Assembly (NCBI GenBank): GCA_025354605.1
Contig: JANXMN010000209.1
Location: forward strand, 1 to 34,524
Direction: 5' to 3'
Length of the DNA stretch: 34,524 bases
From: Hymenobacter sp.
Lineage (GTDB): Bacteria; Bacteroidota; Bacteroidia; Cytophagales; Hymenobacteraceae
The number at the start of each line of letters is the position of its first letter. Position 1 is the first letter of the stretch. A program made the translations under genes and the position numbers. Shown here piece after piece: positions 1 through 7,873 of this stretch. The notes below the pieces were generated by a model. It was not told where the DNA came from and ran no database searches. It saw nothing but the letters and a program-made list of their open reading frames with translations.

Positions 1-1359
1 CTGTTGCGCAGCGAAGGCGTGAGCGAGCGCCGCGCCCGCTTGAGCAAGCTTTCCGATTGGCTGCACGCGCACCGCACCGACATTCAGCAGGCCCTGCTCA
101 CCGATTTCCGCAAGCCCACGGCCGAAACCGACCTCACCGAAATCTGGACTTCGCTGGTCGAGCTCAAGCACACTAGCAGCCACCTCAAGAAGTGGATGGC
201 CGCGCGCACCGTGGGGGTGAACATGGCCCTGCTGGGCACCCGCTCGTGGGTGCAGGTCGAGCCGAAAGGCGTGGTGCTCATTATCTCGCCCTGGAACTAC
301 CCCTTCTATCTGGCCGTGGGGCCACTGATTTCGGCCATCGCGGCCGGCAACGCCGTCGTCATTAAGCCCGCCGAGCAGACGCCGGCCACCTCGGCCCTGC
401 TCCAGAAAATGTGCGAAGACATGTTCCGGCCCGATGAGGTGCTGCTGGTGCAAGGCGGCAAGGAGGAAGCCACCGACCTGCTGGAACTGCCCTGGGACCA
501 TATTTTCTTCACCGGCAGCCCCGAGGTGGGCAAAATTGTGATGCGTGCCGCCGCCGAGCACCTCTGCGGCCTCACGCTGGAACTGGGCGGCAAAAACCCC
601 ACCGTAGTGGACGAAACCGCCAACCTGCGCGACGCGGCCGAGAAAATCGTGTGGGGCAAGTTCCTCAACAACGGCCAGACCTGCGTGGCCCCCGACTACC
701 TGCTGGTGCAGGAAAGCGTGCAGCCCGTCCTGCTGAAAGAGCTGGCAGATGCCATTGAACGCGCCTACAATCCCGCCGGCGCGGGCGTGGCCGCCTCCGA
801 CTCGCTGGCCCGCGTGGTGAACCCCCACCACTTTGCCCGCCTGGCCGGCCTGCTCGAAGATGCCCAGGCCAAAGGGGCTACCGTGGCCGTGGGCGGCCAG
901 CTGGATGCCAGCCAGAACTACATCGCGCCCACCATCCTCACCAACGTGCCGGCCGATGCCCGCGTGCTGCAGGAAGAGATTTTCGGCCCGCTGCTGCCCG
1001 TGCTCACCTACAAAAACCTGAACGAGACGACGGCCTACGTCAACGCCCGCCTGAAGCCGCTGGCGCAGTACGTGTTCAGTACCAGTGCCGAAAACCGGCG
1101 CTATCTGCTCGACAATATCTCGGCCGGCGGCGCGAGCGTGAACGAGGTGGTGCTGCACTTCGCGCACCCTGAGCTGCCCACCGGCGGCGTGGGCAACTCG
1201 GGCCTGGGCAAGGCCCACGGCCACGCGGGCTTCCTGGCTTTCAGCAACGAGAAGGGCGTGATGCGGCAGCGCGTGGGCCTTACCGGCATCAAAGCCATGT
1301 ACCCGCCCTACACGCCCAAGGTGAAAAAGCTGGTGGCGCTGCTGGTGAAATACCTCTAG
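1..1359 (+). CDS. Aldehyde dehydrogenase, class-3-like (5' end cut by window)
   Basis: NAD(P)+-dependent oxidation of an aldehyde to the carboxylic acid; probably cytosolic or membrane-associated. The frame is open to base 1, and the protein enters at the helix ending in SDWLHAHRTDI, so a short N-terminal piece is missing and the ORF-track TTG start is probably an artefact. Visible motifs, numbered from that ORF: SPWNYPF in the cofactor fold, FTGSPEVGK, the general base in LELGGKNP (Glu about 193) and the nucleophile in NNGQTCVAP (Cys about 227). The 450-residue length and the hydrophobic C-terminus fit the class 3/fatty-aldehyde branch. The SDR gene follows after one base, so the two are probably co-transcribed. 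The substrate cannot be read from sequence. Family call is firm. Confidence 0.95.
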   Translation: MLRSEGVSERRARLSKLSDWLHAHRTDIQQALLTDFRKPTAETDLTEIWTSLVELKHTSSHLKKWMAARTVGVNMALLGTRSWVQVEPKGVVLIISPWNYPFYLAVGPLISAIAAGNAVVIKPAEQTPATSALLQKMCEDMFRPDEVLLVQGGKEEATDLLELPWDHIFFTGSPEVGKIVMRAAAEHLCGLTLELGGKNPTVVDETANLRDAAEKIVWGKFLNNGQTCVAPDYLLVQESVQPVLLKELADAIERAYNPAGAGVAASDSLARVVNPHHFARLAGLLEDAQAKGATVAVGGQLDASQNYIAPTILTNVPADARVLQEEIFGPLLPVLTYKNLNETTAYVNARLKPLAQYVFSTSAENRRYLLDNISAGGASVNEVVLHFAHPELPTGGVGNSGLGKAHGHAGFLAFSNEKGVMRQRVGLTGIKAMYPPYTPKVKKLVALLVKYL

Positions 1360-1360
1360 C

Positions 1361-2149
1361 GTGAAATTTCGGGGCAAGGTCGTCTGGATAACCGGGGCTT
1401 CGGCCGGTATTGGCGAGGCGCTGGCGCGGGAGCTGGCCGGGCAGGGCGCGCGGCTGGTGCTCTCGGCCCGCAACGAAGCCGCGCTGCACCGCGTGGCCGC
1501 TGCCTGCGCCCCGGCCGATACCTTGGTGCTGCCGCTGGATTTGGCCGCGCCCGATACTTTCGGCGCGGCCGTAGTGGCCGTGCAGGCCCATTTTGGCCAG
1601 CTCGACATGCTTATCAACAACGGCGGCATCAGCCAGCGCAGCCTGGCCCTGGAAACCTCGCTCGAAGTGGACCGCCGCCTGATGGAAGTCGACTACTTCG
1701 GCCCCGTAGCCCTGAGCAAGGCGGTGCTACCAGCCATGCTGGCCCAGGGCAGCGGGCGGCTGGTGGTCATCAGCAGCTTGGTGGGCAAGTTTGGCACCCC
1801 ATACCGCAGTGCGTACGCGGCCGCCAAGCACGCGCTGCAAGGGTTTTTCGATTCGCTGCGGGCTGAGCTGCACGGCAGCGGCGTGGGCGTCAGCATCATC
1901 TGCCCCGGTTTCATCCATACCAGTGTGTCGGTGAATGCGCTGACCGGCGACGGCCGCGCCCTGGGCCAAATGGATGAGGCCACCGCCAATGGCCTGGCTC
2001 CGGCCGAATTCGCCCGCCGGGCCGTGCGCGCCCTGGCCCAGGAACGCGACGAAGTGGCCATCGGCGGCCGCGAAATCTGGGGCCTGCTCCTCAAGCGGCT
2101 GGCCCCCGGCCTGTTTGCACGGGTGCTGCGGAAAGCGCGGGTACGGTAG
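1361..2149 (+). CDS. Short-chain dehydrogenase/reductase (SDR)
   Basis: Classical SDR, 262 aa, a cytosolic NAD(P)(H)-dependent oxidoreductase. It shows the Rossmann motif TGASAGIG (residues 11-18), the NNGG variant of the NNAG motif, the catalytic Ser in VISSLVGK, and the catalytic pair YAAAK (Tyr152, Lys156). A GTG start one base after the aldehyde dehydrogenase stop is used; it places the glycine-rich loop about ten residues from the N-terminus as is normal, and no ATG lies between. The C-terminal tail LLKRLAPGLFARVLRKARVR is basic and amphipathic and could touch the membrane, as in DltE/YqjQ-like SDRs. It probably acts with the adjacent aldehyde dehydrogenase, but its substrate is unknown. 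Confidence 0.93.
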   Translation: MKFRGKVVWITGASAGIGEALARELAGQGARLVLSARNEAALHRVAAACAPADTLVLPLDLAAPDTFGAAVVAVQAHFGQLDMLINNGGISQRSLALETSLEVDRRLMEVDYFGPVALSKAVLPAMLAQGSGRLVVISSLVGKFGTPYRSAYAAAKHALQGFFDSLRAELHGSGVGVSIICPGFIHTSVSVNALTGDGRALGQMDEATANGLAPAEFARRAVRALAQERDEVAIGGREIWGLLLKRLAPGLFARVLRKARVR

Positions 2150-2228
2150 CGGAAAACGCCGGTAGCGGCCGGCGTTGAGGCAGCGGGAGTTGCGGGTTAC
2201 TTTCCGGCGGACGGCGGCATGAACGGTC

Positions 2229-2921
2229 ATGCAAGCTCTTCCTTCCCTCCGCCAGCTAGTTTTCGCAGCCGCCGGCTTGCTGCTCACCGCCTGCGAGAAG
2301 AACAGTGAGGTGGCCTTCCTGGACCCTTTTCCGGCACAGGCAGCGGATATAGGCGCGTTTCCGGCCCGGCACCGGGGCGTGTACACGGCCGCCGACTCCG
2401 AGCGCTCCCTGTGCGTTGGGCGCACGGCCGTGTGGCGGCAGGAGTTGCAAACGCAGCAGTGGAGCCTGCATCAGCTCGATTCACTCGGCTACCGGCTGCG
2501 AGCCGACAGCAGCTACCTGGAAAACGGGATGCCCCATTACCTGCACCGCATCGGGCGCGACTCGGTGCGCGAGAGCTGGCTCTGGATTGACACTATTTTC
2601 AGCCTCGGAGGCCTGGAACAGTCCCGCCTGCGTCGTTTCCAGGGGCGCTACTACCTCAGCACCGACCTCATGGCCCAAACCGATACGAGCGTAAAGTGGC
2701 AGGTTGAGCGGTTAGAGATTGTGGGCCGCCACCTCATCTGGCAAAGCCTGGGTAGCGACACCCTGCGTCTGGGCGTGCTGGCTCCGGGCACCGTGCGCTA
2801 CCATCGGCACAACGCCACATCCTACTTCCGGCTCGCGCCTGCTTCAAAGGCGGAGGCCCGGCGCATCGGCCGCTATGCAGGGCTGTGGGAGACCAAGGAG
2901 GAATACAACCGGCGCCACTGA
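2229..2921 (+). CDS. Hypothetical lipoprotein
   Basis: A 230-aa protein I do not recognise. The N-terminus is a lipoprotein signal peptide with lipobox LLTAC and lipidated Cys about residue 22, so it should be anchored in the cell envelope. The rest is rich in aromatic residues and alternating polar/hydrophobic stretches (for example SWLWIDTIF, GRYYLST), which suggests a beta-rich fold, with no catalytic motif seen. It begins about 80 nt after the SDR and ends 21 nt before a convergent gene. The ORF is real by codon pattern and signal peptide; function unknown. Confidence 0.75.
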   Translation: MQALPSLRQLVFAAAGLLLTACEKNSEVAFLDPFPAQAADIGAFPARHRGVYTAADSERSLCVGRTAVWRQELQTQQWSLHQLDSLGYRLRADSSYLENGMPHYLHRIGRDSVRESWLWIDTIFSLGGLEQSRLRRFQGRYYLSTDLMAQTDTSVKWQVERLEIVGRHLIWQSLGSDTLRLGVLAPGTVRYHRHNATSYFRLAPASKAEARRIGRYAGLWETKEEYNRRH

Positions 2922-2942
2922 GGCCGGAAGCCGCGTGGGTAG

Positions 2943-3359
2943 CTACTGCGGTGGCTTAGCCGGCTGCAGCCGGTGGAAGGCCAGCGGGGCCGTGGCAAAA
3001 AGGAAAACCCCAAACAAGGCCTGGTCGCAGAGGTGGAGCGGCACCATGTTGGGCACCGGTGGCCCCCAGTAGCCGGCCAGGTAAGTGTAGGTGTTCACGC
3101 AGATATCGGCCACCATGATGGCCAGGCCCAGCCGGATACCCGCTTTGGGCTGCCACCACAGCAGCAACACCGTCAGCGGGTCAAGCAGCGTCAGCGCATC
3201 CCAGAAAACCCCGATGCCCAGCGGCACGGGAAACGCCAGAAACCCACGCCGCAGCAGTCCGGCTACATGCGTGTAGGTGCCGGCCAGCAAGCAAACTGAA
3301 TAGATGCCGAATAGTAGTCGGACCGAGGGTGGGTAAGTCGCAAAACGGGTACGCAGCAT
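2943..3359 (-). CDS. Small multi-pass membrane protein, hypothetical
   Basis: About 138 aa with four likely transmembrane segments: VRLLFGIYSVCLLAGTY, FPVPLGIGVFWDALTLLDPLTVLLLWW, LGLAIMVADICVNTYTYLAG and LFGVFLFATAPLAF. I chose the ATG at 3359 (MLRTRFATYPP) rather than the ORF-track start at 3473, because the extra 38 residues are low-complexity and lie over the region upstream. The ORF ends convergently with the upstream lipoprotein gene. No enzymatic motif; the sequence looks like a generic small integral membrane protein found in Bacteroidota and Proteobacteria. Function unknown. Confidence 0.7.
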   Translation of the reverse strand: MLRTRFATYPPSVRLLFGIYSVCLLAGTYTHVAGLLRRGFLAFPVPLGIGVFWDALTLLDPLTVLLLWWQPKAGIRLGLAIMVADICVNTYTYLAGYWGPPVPNMVPLHLCDQALFGVFLFATAPLAFHRLQPAKPPQ

Positions 3360-3508
3360 AGACAGGAGTAGAGGGCAGGAGGCCAGACTGCCCTCCGACG
3401 CACAAGTGGCTGCTGCACCCGCAAAGTACGAAGTGGCCGCGAGCGATATCGCAATGCGTGTGCGGCGTGGCACGGGCTTCGGAGTGCGCCCTGCTGGTTT
3501 GGCGCGGG

Positions 3509-3916
3509 TTATTGCTTCTGCTGCATCTCAGCGGCAATTTTCTGCTGCACGCCTTTCGTTTGCAGCAGCTTAAGCTTGGACGGGCCAATCACGGCGCGCA
3601 GTTCCTGCTGCGAGCTGCCATTGATGCGCTTGAGCTCGGCCAGTAGCTGGGGCGACTGGGCCGGCAGCTTCTCCTTGGCGGCATTCGATTCCTTGAGCGT
3701 GCCGCTGAGCACCTTGCGCACGCGGGCCGTCTGGTCGGGGCTGAGCTTGAGCTCGGTCCCCATCACGTCGGCCAGGTCGCGGGCGGCGGTAGGCGGCGCG
3801 GGCGAGTCGGCCGTGCGCACGGTTTCGACCACCGGCACCGGGCGGTTGCGGTGGAACAGGGAGCAACTTCCCAGCGCCAGGCTCAGGAGCAGAAAGGGAA
3901 AACGAACGGAACGCAT
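3509..3916 (-). CDS. Small periplasmic-facing lipoprotein, hypothetical
   Basis: A 135-aa protein with lipobox LALGSC (Cys about 18), so a predicted lipoprotein. The mature part after a Pro/Ala-rich linker is helical, with the phrase ELKLSPDQTARVRKVL. That 'L-pattern, SPDQ, then helix' is reminiscent of Spy/CpxP-like periplasmic helical proteins seen in many Bacteroidota, but the match is weak and LTxxQ pairs typical of Spy are not both present. It is first in a run of three small minus-strand envelope genes (3509-4793). Role unknown. Confidence 0.7.
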   Translation of the reverse strand: MRSVRFPFLLLSLALGSCSLFHRNRPVPVVETVRTADSPAPPTAARDLADVMGTELKLSPDQTARVRKVLSGTLKESNAAKEKLPAQSPQLLAELKRINGSSQQELRAVIGPSKLKLLQTKGVQQKIAAEMQQKQ

Positions 3917-4028
3917 ACGGAGACGAGGAGGCGAAATTTCTAGTAACTACGCGCGAAATGGCCTAATGGTGGCGGCAGCGGTAAAATTGGGGCCGGCCAC
4001 CTGCTCCGTATGGCGGCGTATCGCCGCG

Positions 4029-4385
4029 CTAACGCACCGGGGCCAGTTGGGCCGGCGGCTCCGGCCAGCGGGCCAACTGCCGCTCCAGCTTGTTGCGGCG
4101 GTGCAGCAGCTTCCGTTGCCCGGCTGCCGAGGGCAGCAAGCTATCGAGTCGGGCATCGGTCTGCTGCTCAATGCGGTGCAGGCTCTCCTGTTTGGCTGCT
4201 CCTTTCAGCTGCTTGCGGGCGGTTTGGCGCAGGGCCCGGCGGCGTGCTACAATTTCGCGGAACCGCATGCGCCCACCCTGGCCCAGGTTGCTCAGCACGC
4301 CCCGAACCCCGCCGCCGCAGTTGCCCAGCAGCAGCACTGCCAGCAGCGGCAGCAGCAACAGGTAGGGCAGGGGCGGGCGCTTCAT
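4029..4385 (-). CDS. Small membrane-anchored protein, paralogue of the next gene
   Basis: About 118 aa from the ATG at 4385 (MKRPPLPYLLLLPLL). The N-terminus is a hydrophobic segment ending in LLLGNCGGG, which may be a lipobox with Asn at -1 instead of the usual Gly/Ala, so lipidation is uncertain. The mature domain is a strongly basic helix, and its phrase ARLDSLLP...RNKLERQL matches ARIDSLLN...RHQIEHHL in the neighbour at 4425-4793, so the two look like diverged duplicates. The ORF track starts ten residues earlier; the later ATG gives a cleaner signal peptide. Function not recognised. Confidence 0.6.
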   Translation of the reverse strand: MKRPPLPYLLLLPLLAVLLLGNCGGGVRGVLSNLGQGGRMRFREIVARRRALRQTARKQLKGAAKQESLHRIEQQTDARLDSLLPSAAGQRKLLHRRNKLERQLARWPEPPAQLAPVR

Positions 4386-4424
4386 GCGGGCGAAAACCGG
4401 GCCGGCTGGTTGCATAGAACAAAA

Positions 4425-4793
4425 TTACCAGGTTTCCAGGGCTTCGAGTGCTCTGGGGTTGGGCAGAGGGTTGTTGCCGCGGACAAAACCAAGGTGATGC
4501 TCTATCTGGTGGCGGTTCCGATGGAAGGGCCGCGCACGATAACGAGTGTTCAGCAAGCTATCGATGCGAGCGGAGCTGGCCGCCGCAATGCGTGCCAACT
4601 CGGTGCGCCGGACCGGGCCGCGCAGGCCCACTGCGGCGGCCGCGCGTTGCGCTCGCTCTGCCTGTATGTAGGCCTGCAATTGACGACGGTCTTCCCGGTG
4701 TAATCTGGCAAGGTAGCGGTGCCCTCCGCCACAGCCGGTTATCAGCAATAAAACCAGGAAAAGGCAGAGATGGGGCAGAACTATGTGCTTCAC
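4425..4793 (-). CDS. Small lipoprotein, paralogue of the preceding gene
   Basis: A 122-aa protein with a clear lipobox, LLITGC (Cys about 21), followed by GGG. The mature part is an Arg-rich predicted helix. It shares the order 'basic helix, S-ARIDSLL, then R/H-rich helix' with the 4029-4385 product, and both have CGGG after the hydrophobic segment, which supports a tandem duplication. It is about 40 nt upstream of its paralogue on the same strand. No known domain is recognised. Confidence 0.65.
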   Translation of the reverse strand: MKHIVLPHLCLFLVLLLITGCGGGHRYLARLHREDRRQLQAYIQAERAQRAAAAVGLRGPVRRTELARIAAASSARIDSLLNTRYRARPFHRNRHQIEHHLGFVRGNNPLPNPRALEALETW

Positions 4794-4888
4794 GGAGGCG
4801 AAAGTAAGTAGCGGGGATGCTACGAGGCCGCGCGTGGGCGGTCAGCTGCCGCTACAATCCTCCCACGCCCAAGCTCGCGGCGGCCACC

Positions 4889-6895
4889 TCACACCGCTAC
4901 GGCCTCACGCCGCACGGCCGGGAACGTCGCTTTCATCCCTTGGGCTGTGAAGTGGGCCAGGGCCATAATGGTGAGCATGGGGTTCACGCCGCTGCATGCC
5001 GGAAAGGCCGAGCCATCGGCCACGAAGAGGTTCTGCACCTCCACGGTTTCGCCGTTGAGGCGCAATGGGTGGGTGGCGGCGTCGCCGCCCATGCGGCAGG
5101 TGCTCATTTGGTGGGCGCTGTAGAGGCCAAACTGGTTGGGCTTCCAGCTCAGGTGGGGCAGCTGGTCGAGCAGGGCGGGGTTGACAATCCGGCCTTCTTC
5201 AACCTTGAGGGTGGGCAACGTGCCGTGGGGCAAATAAATAGTGTGGGCCCCGGCAGCGGCGTGGATGTGGGCGGCGGCGCGCACACCCTCCAGCATGTTG
5301 GCGCGGTCGAAATCGGAAAGCGTGTAGTCAATCAGCGCCGCGCCGTTTTTGTCGATGGTAACCCGGCCGCCCTCGCGGTCGCGGGTGAGCACGATGAACG
5401 AGCCGAGGTGGTCGGCGTCGCGCATCATCTCGTGGTGCTGCTTGCCTGAGCGCCAGGGCAGCACCATGCTCAGCAGGCCGGGGTGGGTGGGGGGCGTTTC
5501 GAGCTTGGCCCCGAAGTTGGTGCCGTGCAGCATGGTGTAGGTGTCATTCACCACGCTCATGCTCGGGCCGTGCCAGGAGTTCATGGGCTGCGGATAGCGG
5601 CCGGCCACAATCACGGTGGGGTGCAGGTGCAAGTGCAGGCCCAAATGCGGGTGCTTCAGGCCCGAGCGCAGCAGCAGGGCCGGCGTCTGAATGGCCCCGC
5701 CGGCCACCACCACGCGCCGCGCCCGCACCGTAATGCGCACCTCGCGGCCGTCGGGCGTGCGGTACACCGCCTCGGCCCCGGTGGCCCGGCCCTGGGCAAT
5801 GGTCACGCGGTCGACCTTGGTAGTGGCCAGGATGCGAGCGCCGTGCTCGAAGGCCGTGAGTAAATACGTGTTCAGCGTGCCCTGCTTGATGCCGTGAGCG
5901 TCGCCCAGGGTGGAGTAGCCCAGGCTGCGGAAATGCTCGTCCGAATCGGTAAGGGCCTTTTCGTTGCGCGGAATCAGCTTCACTTCCTGGCCCAACTTGG
6001 TCGAGCCGTCCCAGAGGGCCTGGTTCTGGCCGTTGTGGCGGGTATAGTTGGTGTTCACGCCAATGGTGCGGGCCACGGCGTTGATGCTTTCCTTGAACTC
6101 CAGCGTGGTGAAGTGGGGCGCGTTGTGCTCGCGGGCCCATTCCTGCAGCACGTAGTCGGGGGTGCGGAAGGCCCCGGCCCAGTTCACAGTGGTGCCCCCG
6201 CCCAGGCAGGAGCCGGCCAGAATGCCGATGCTGCCATCCTGGGTGGCCAGCGTGCCTTTGGCATCGTAGAGCGCGCCGAGCATGTCGACTTCGCGCTGCG
6301 TAAAGTCGCAGCCGTGGCAGTAGGGGCCTTTTTCAATAATGAGCACATCGTGGCCCGCCGCGGCCAGCTCGCCGGCCACCACGCCGCCGCCCGCGCCCGA
6401 GCCAATCACCAGCACTTCGCAGTCGTAGGTAGTGTCGGTGTCGGGCTGGAGGGTACGGATGGGCCGGGGCGTGTCCACGGGCCGCTCGTCGGGGCCGGGG
6501 TAGCCGAGGTGTCCCCAGGCGGCGGGCAGCTCGGCCATGCTGCCGCCGTAGTAGAGCAGCGTACACAGCTTGCGCAGCGCCTGGAAGCCCTTGCGCAGCT
6601 GCGGTACGTTGCTGGCGGCCCAGCTTTGCAGCAGCTGCTCGCGCTGCGCCGCATCGAGCTTGCGAAACGGTTTCAGCGGTCCGAACCAGGTCAGGCCCAG
6701 CACCGGCTTTTCCAGTAAGTCAAGCAGCTGGCTGAACTCGGCCTGCGCCCCGGCCGGCTGCTCGCGGATGGCTTCTTCGAGCTTGTCCAGGTTAAGGCCG
6801 GCCGAGCCGGCCGGAATGCCCTCGGCAAGGGCGGGAACGAAGGTGTCGGCCAAAGCCAGGAGGACGGCGGAGCGGGTGGGAGTGAGCGAGAACAT
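4889..6895 (-). CDS. GMC-family flavoprotein oxidoreductase, alcohol-oxidase-like
   Basis: A 668-aa FAD-dependent GMC oxidoreductase. About 150 N-terminal residues are helical and precede the FAD fold, like the extra N-terminal region of long-chain fatty alcohol oxidases. The dinucleotide motif GSGAGGGVVAGE with downstream IIEKG lies near residue 160; GSCLGGGTTVNWAG is the second FAD-contact region; the C-terminal domain carries SAHQMSTCRMGG (about 595) and VNPMLTIMALA (about 635), containing the conserved GMC His and Asn. It lacks a Tat or Sec signal, so it is probably cytoplasmic or peripheral. Likely reaction: oxidation of an alcohol to an aldehyde or ketone with O2 or another acceptor. 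An aldehyde dehydrogenase lies at the left edge of the window, but not in the same operon. Subfamily is inferred. Confidence 0.92.
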   Translation of the reverse strand: MFSLTPTRSAVLLALADTFVPALAEGIPAGSAGLNLDKLEEAIREQPAGAQAEFSQLLDLLEKPVLGLTWFGPLKPFRKLDAAQREQLLQSWAASNVPQLRKGFQALRKLCTLLYYGGSMAELPAAWGHLGYPGPDERPVDTPRPIRTLQPDTDTTYDCEVLVIGSGAGGGVVAGELAAAGHDVLIIEKGPYCHGCDFTQREVDMLGALYDAKGTLATQDGSIGILAGSCLGGGTTVNWAGAFRTPDYVLQEWAREHNAPHFTTLEFKESINAVARTIGVNTNYTRHNGQNQALWDGSTKLGQEVKLIPRNEKALTDSDEHFRSLGYSTLGDAHGIKQGTLNTYLLTAFEHGARILATTKVDRVTIAQGRATGAEAVYRTPDGREVRITVRARRVVVAGGAIQTPALLLRSGLKHPHLGLHLHLHPTVIVAGRYPQPMNSWHGPSMSVVNDTYTMLHGTNFGAKLETPPTHPGLLSMVLPWRSGKQHHEMMRDADHLGSFIVLTRDREGGRVTIDKNGAALIDYTLSDFDRANMLEGVRAAAHIHAAAGAHTIYLPHGTLPTLKVEEGRIVNPALLDQLPHLSWKPNQFGLYSAHQMSTCRMGGDAATHPLRLNGETVEVQNLFVADGSAFPACSGVNPMLTIMALAHFTAQGMKATFPAVRREAVAV

Positions 6896-6909
6896 ACTGC
6901 GCGGAAAAA

Positions 6910-7135
6910 GTAGCCCGCAGCCTTTGCTGCGTCGGCGTTGAAAAGGTAAGAACTTTTCCGTAAAGTGTTAGGCTTGCCGAGTAATTGCAGGGCGCAGAAG
7001 TAGCCCGCAGCCTTTGCTGCGTTTGGTGTTGAACGAGAGGCGGCCCGTTCCTTTGGGGCGGGAATGCGTTATTGCCCCAACGATTGACGCAGCGAAGGCT
7101 GCGTGCTACATTCCGCAGCGAAGGCTGCGTGCTAC
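6910..7135. repeat. Four copies of a 22-nt self-complementary repeat
   Basis: The unit is GTAGCmCGCAGCCTTyGCTGCG, about 22 nt. Two copies lie in forward orientation (6910-6931, 7000-7021) and two in reverse (7088-7109, 7114-7135); the reverse pair is in tandem at a 26-nt period. Each copy can fold on itself, for example CGCAGC-GAAG-GCTGCG. The array fills the divergent gap between the GMC oxidase and thioesterase genes, and the last copy ends 5 nt before the thioesterase ATG. This resembles REP-type interspersed palindromes; that assignment is inferred. Confidence 0.8.
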
Positions 7136-7140
7136 GTCTT

Positions 7141-7665
7141 ATGTCCAAGCTCGTTCAAACGCCCGAAACCCGGCACCGCATCTACTTCCAGGACTGCGAC
7201 ATGCTGGGCCACCTCAACAACGCCCGCTACTTCGATTACTTCCTCAACGCCCGCGAAGACCACAGCGCCACCCATTACCAGCTGAACATGGGCGAGCTGG
7301 CCCGCGAGCAAAGCGCCGCCTGGGTCATCACCAAGCACCACATCAGCTACCTGAAACCGGCCCGCCAGGGAACCGAGGTGCGCATTTGCAGCCAGGTCAT
7401 TCACTTCGACAACTCCGGCCTGGTGCTCGAAATGCAGATGCGTAGCGACGACGGCCAGCGCCTGCTGGCCCTGCTGTGGTCGGAAATGGCTTTCGTGACT
7501 ACGCCCGCCGGCACCCGAACCGACCACTCCAATGCCCTGATGGACCTGCTCGACGACCTTGATGTGGATGGTGTGAACTACGACCCGGACGGCTTTGATG
7601 AGCGCGTGAAAGAGGTGCGCCAGCAGCTGAAAAAGCTGCGGAAGGAGGCGGGGGTGGGGGAGTAG
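7141..7665 (+). CDS. Acyl-CoA thioesterase, hotdog fold (4HBT type)
   Basis: A 174-aa single-hotdog protein expected to hydrolyse acyl-CoA to free acid and CoA in the cytosol. The signature IYFQDCDMLGHLNNARYFDYF contains the catalytic-Asp region (D-x-D-x-x-G-H-x-N-N) typical of the YbgC/FadM-like group. The ATG at 7141 is used; the ORF track extends to 7072, but those extra 23 residues are just translated copies of the hairpin repeat (RRLRATF, SEGCVLR). The C-terminus is a charged helix (VKEVRQQLKKLRKEAG). A terminator hairpin follows about 100 nt downstream. Chain-length specificity cannot be read. Confidence 0.9.
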   Translation: MSKLVQTPETRHRIYFQDCDMLGHLNNARYFDYFLNAREDHSATHYQLNMGELAREQSAAWVITKHHISYLKPARQGTEVRICSQVIHFDNSGLVLEMQMRSDDGQRLLALLWSEMAFVTTPAGTRTDHSNALMDLLDDLDVDGVNYDPDGFDERVKEVRQQLKKLRKEAGVGE

Positions 7666-7674
7666 CCGGTAACG

Positions 7675-7870
7675 TCTGTCATTGCGAGGAGAGCGCAGCG
7701 GACCGCGGCAATCCGTTCTCTCTCAGCGACCAGCATAATAAAGCGACCAATCCCTTTTTAAATGGAAAGCCCCGACACTGAGTAGTGCCGGGGCTTCTTA
7801 CATTTTAGGGGCTTTCTGCATCGAGAGGACGGATTGCCGCGGTCCGCTGCGCTCCCCTCGCAATGACAGA
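7675..7870. repeat. Inverted pair of 48-nt REP-like repeats (REPIN-like)
   Basis: The left arm (7675-7722) and right arm (7823-7870) are reverse complements over 48 nt with two mismatches by hand alignment. The arm begins TCTGTCATTGCGAGG and includes the internal palindrome CCGCGG. About 100 nt separates the arms, and that spacer holds the terminator hairpin. This arrangement is what REP doublets (REPINs) look like. It sits in the gap between two convergent genes, and its right arm ends 3 nt before the M1 peptidase stop codon. Confidence 0.85.
7767..7796. terminator. Bidirectional hairpin terminator
   Basis: Stem AAGCCCCG-a-CACT pairs with AGTG-c-CGGGGCTT around a GAGT loop, with one A-C mismatch. 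It lies between the convergent thioesterase (+) and M1 peptidase (-) genes and inside the spacer of the REPIN-like pair. A weak T-rich flank is present on each side, so it can serve both strands. Confidence 0.75.
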
Positions 7871-7873
7871 TGC

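Noticed and set aside
3474-3508. N-terminal extension of the 2943-3359 membrane protein to 3473
   Set aside because: Extra residues are low-complexity; the ATG at 3359 starts just before the first transmembrane segment.
6910-7135. CRISPR array
   Set aside because: Repeats are in mixed orientation, self-complementary and without regular spacers; no cas genes.
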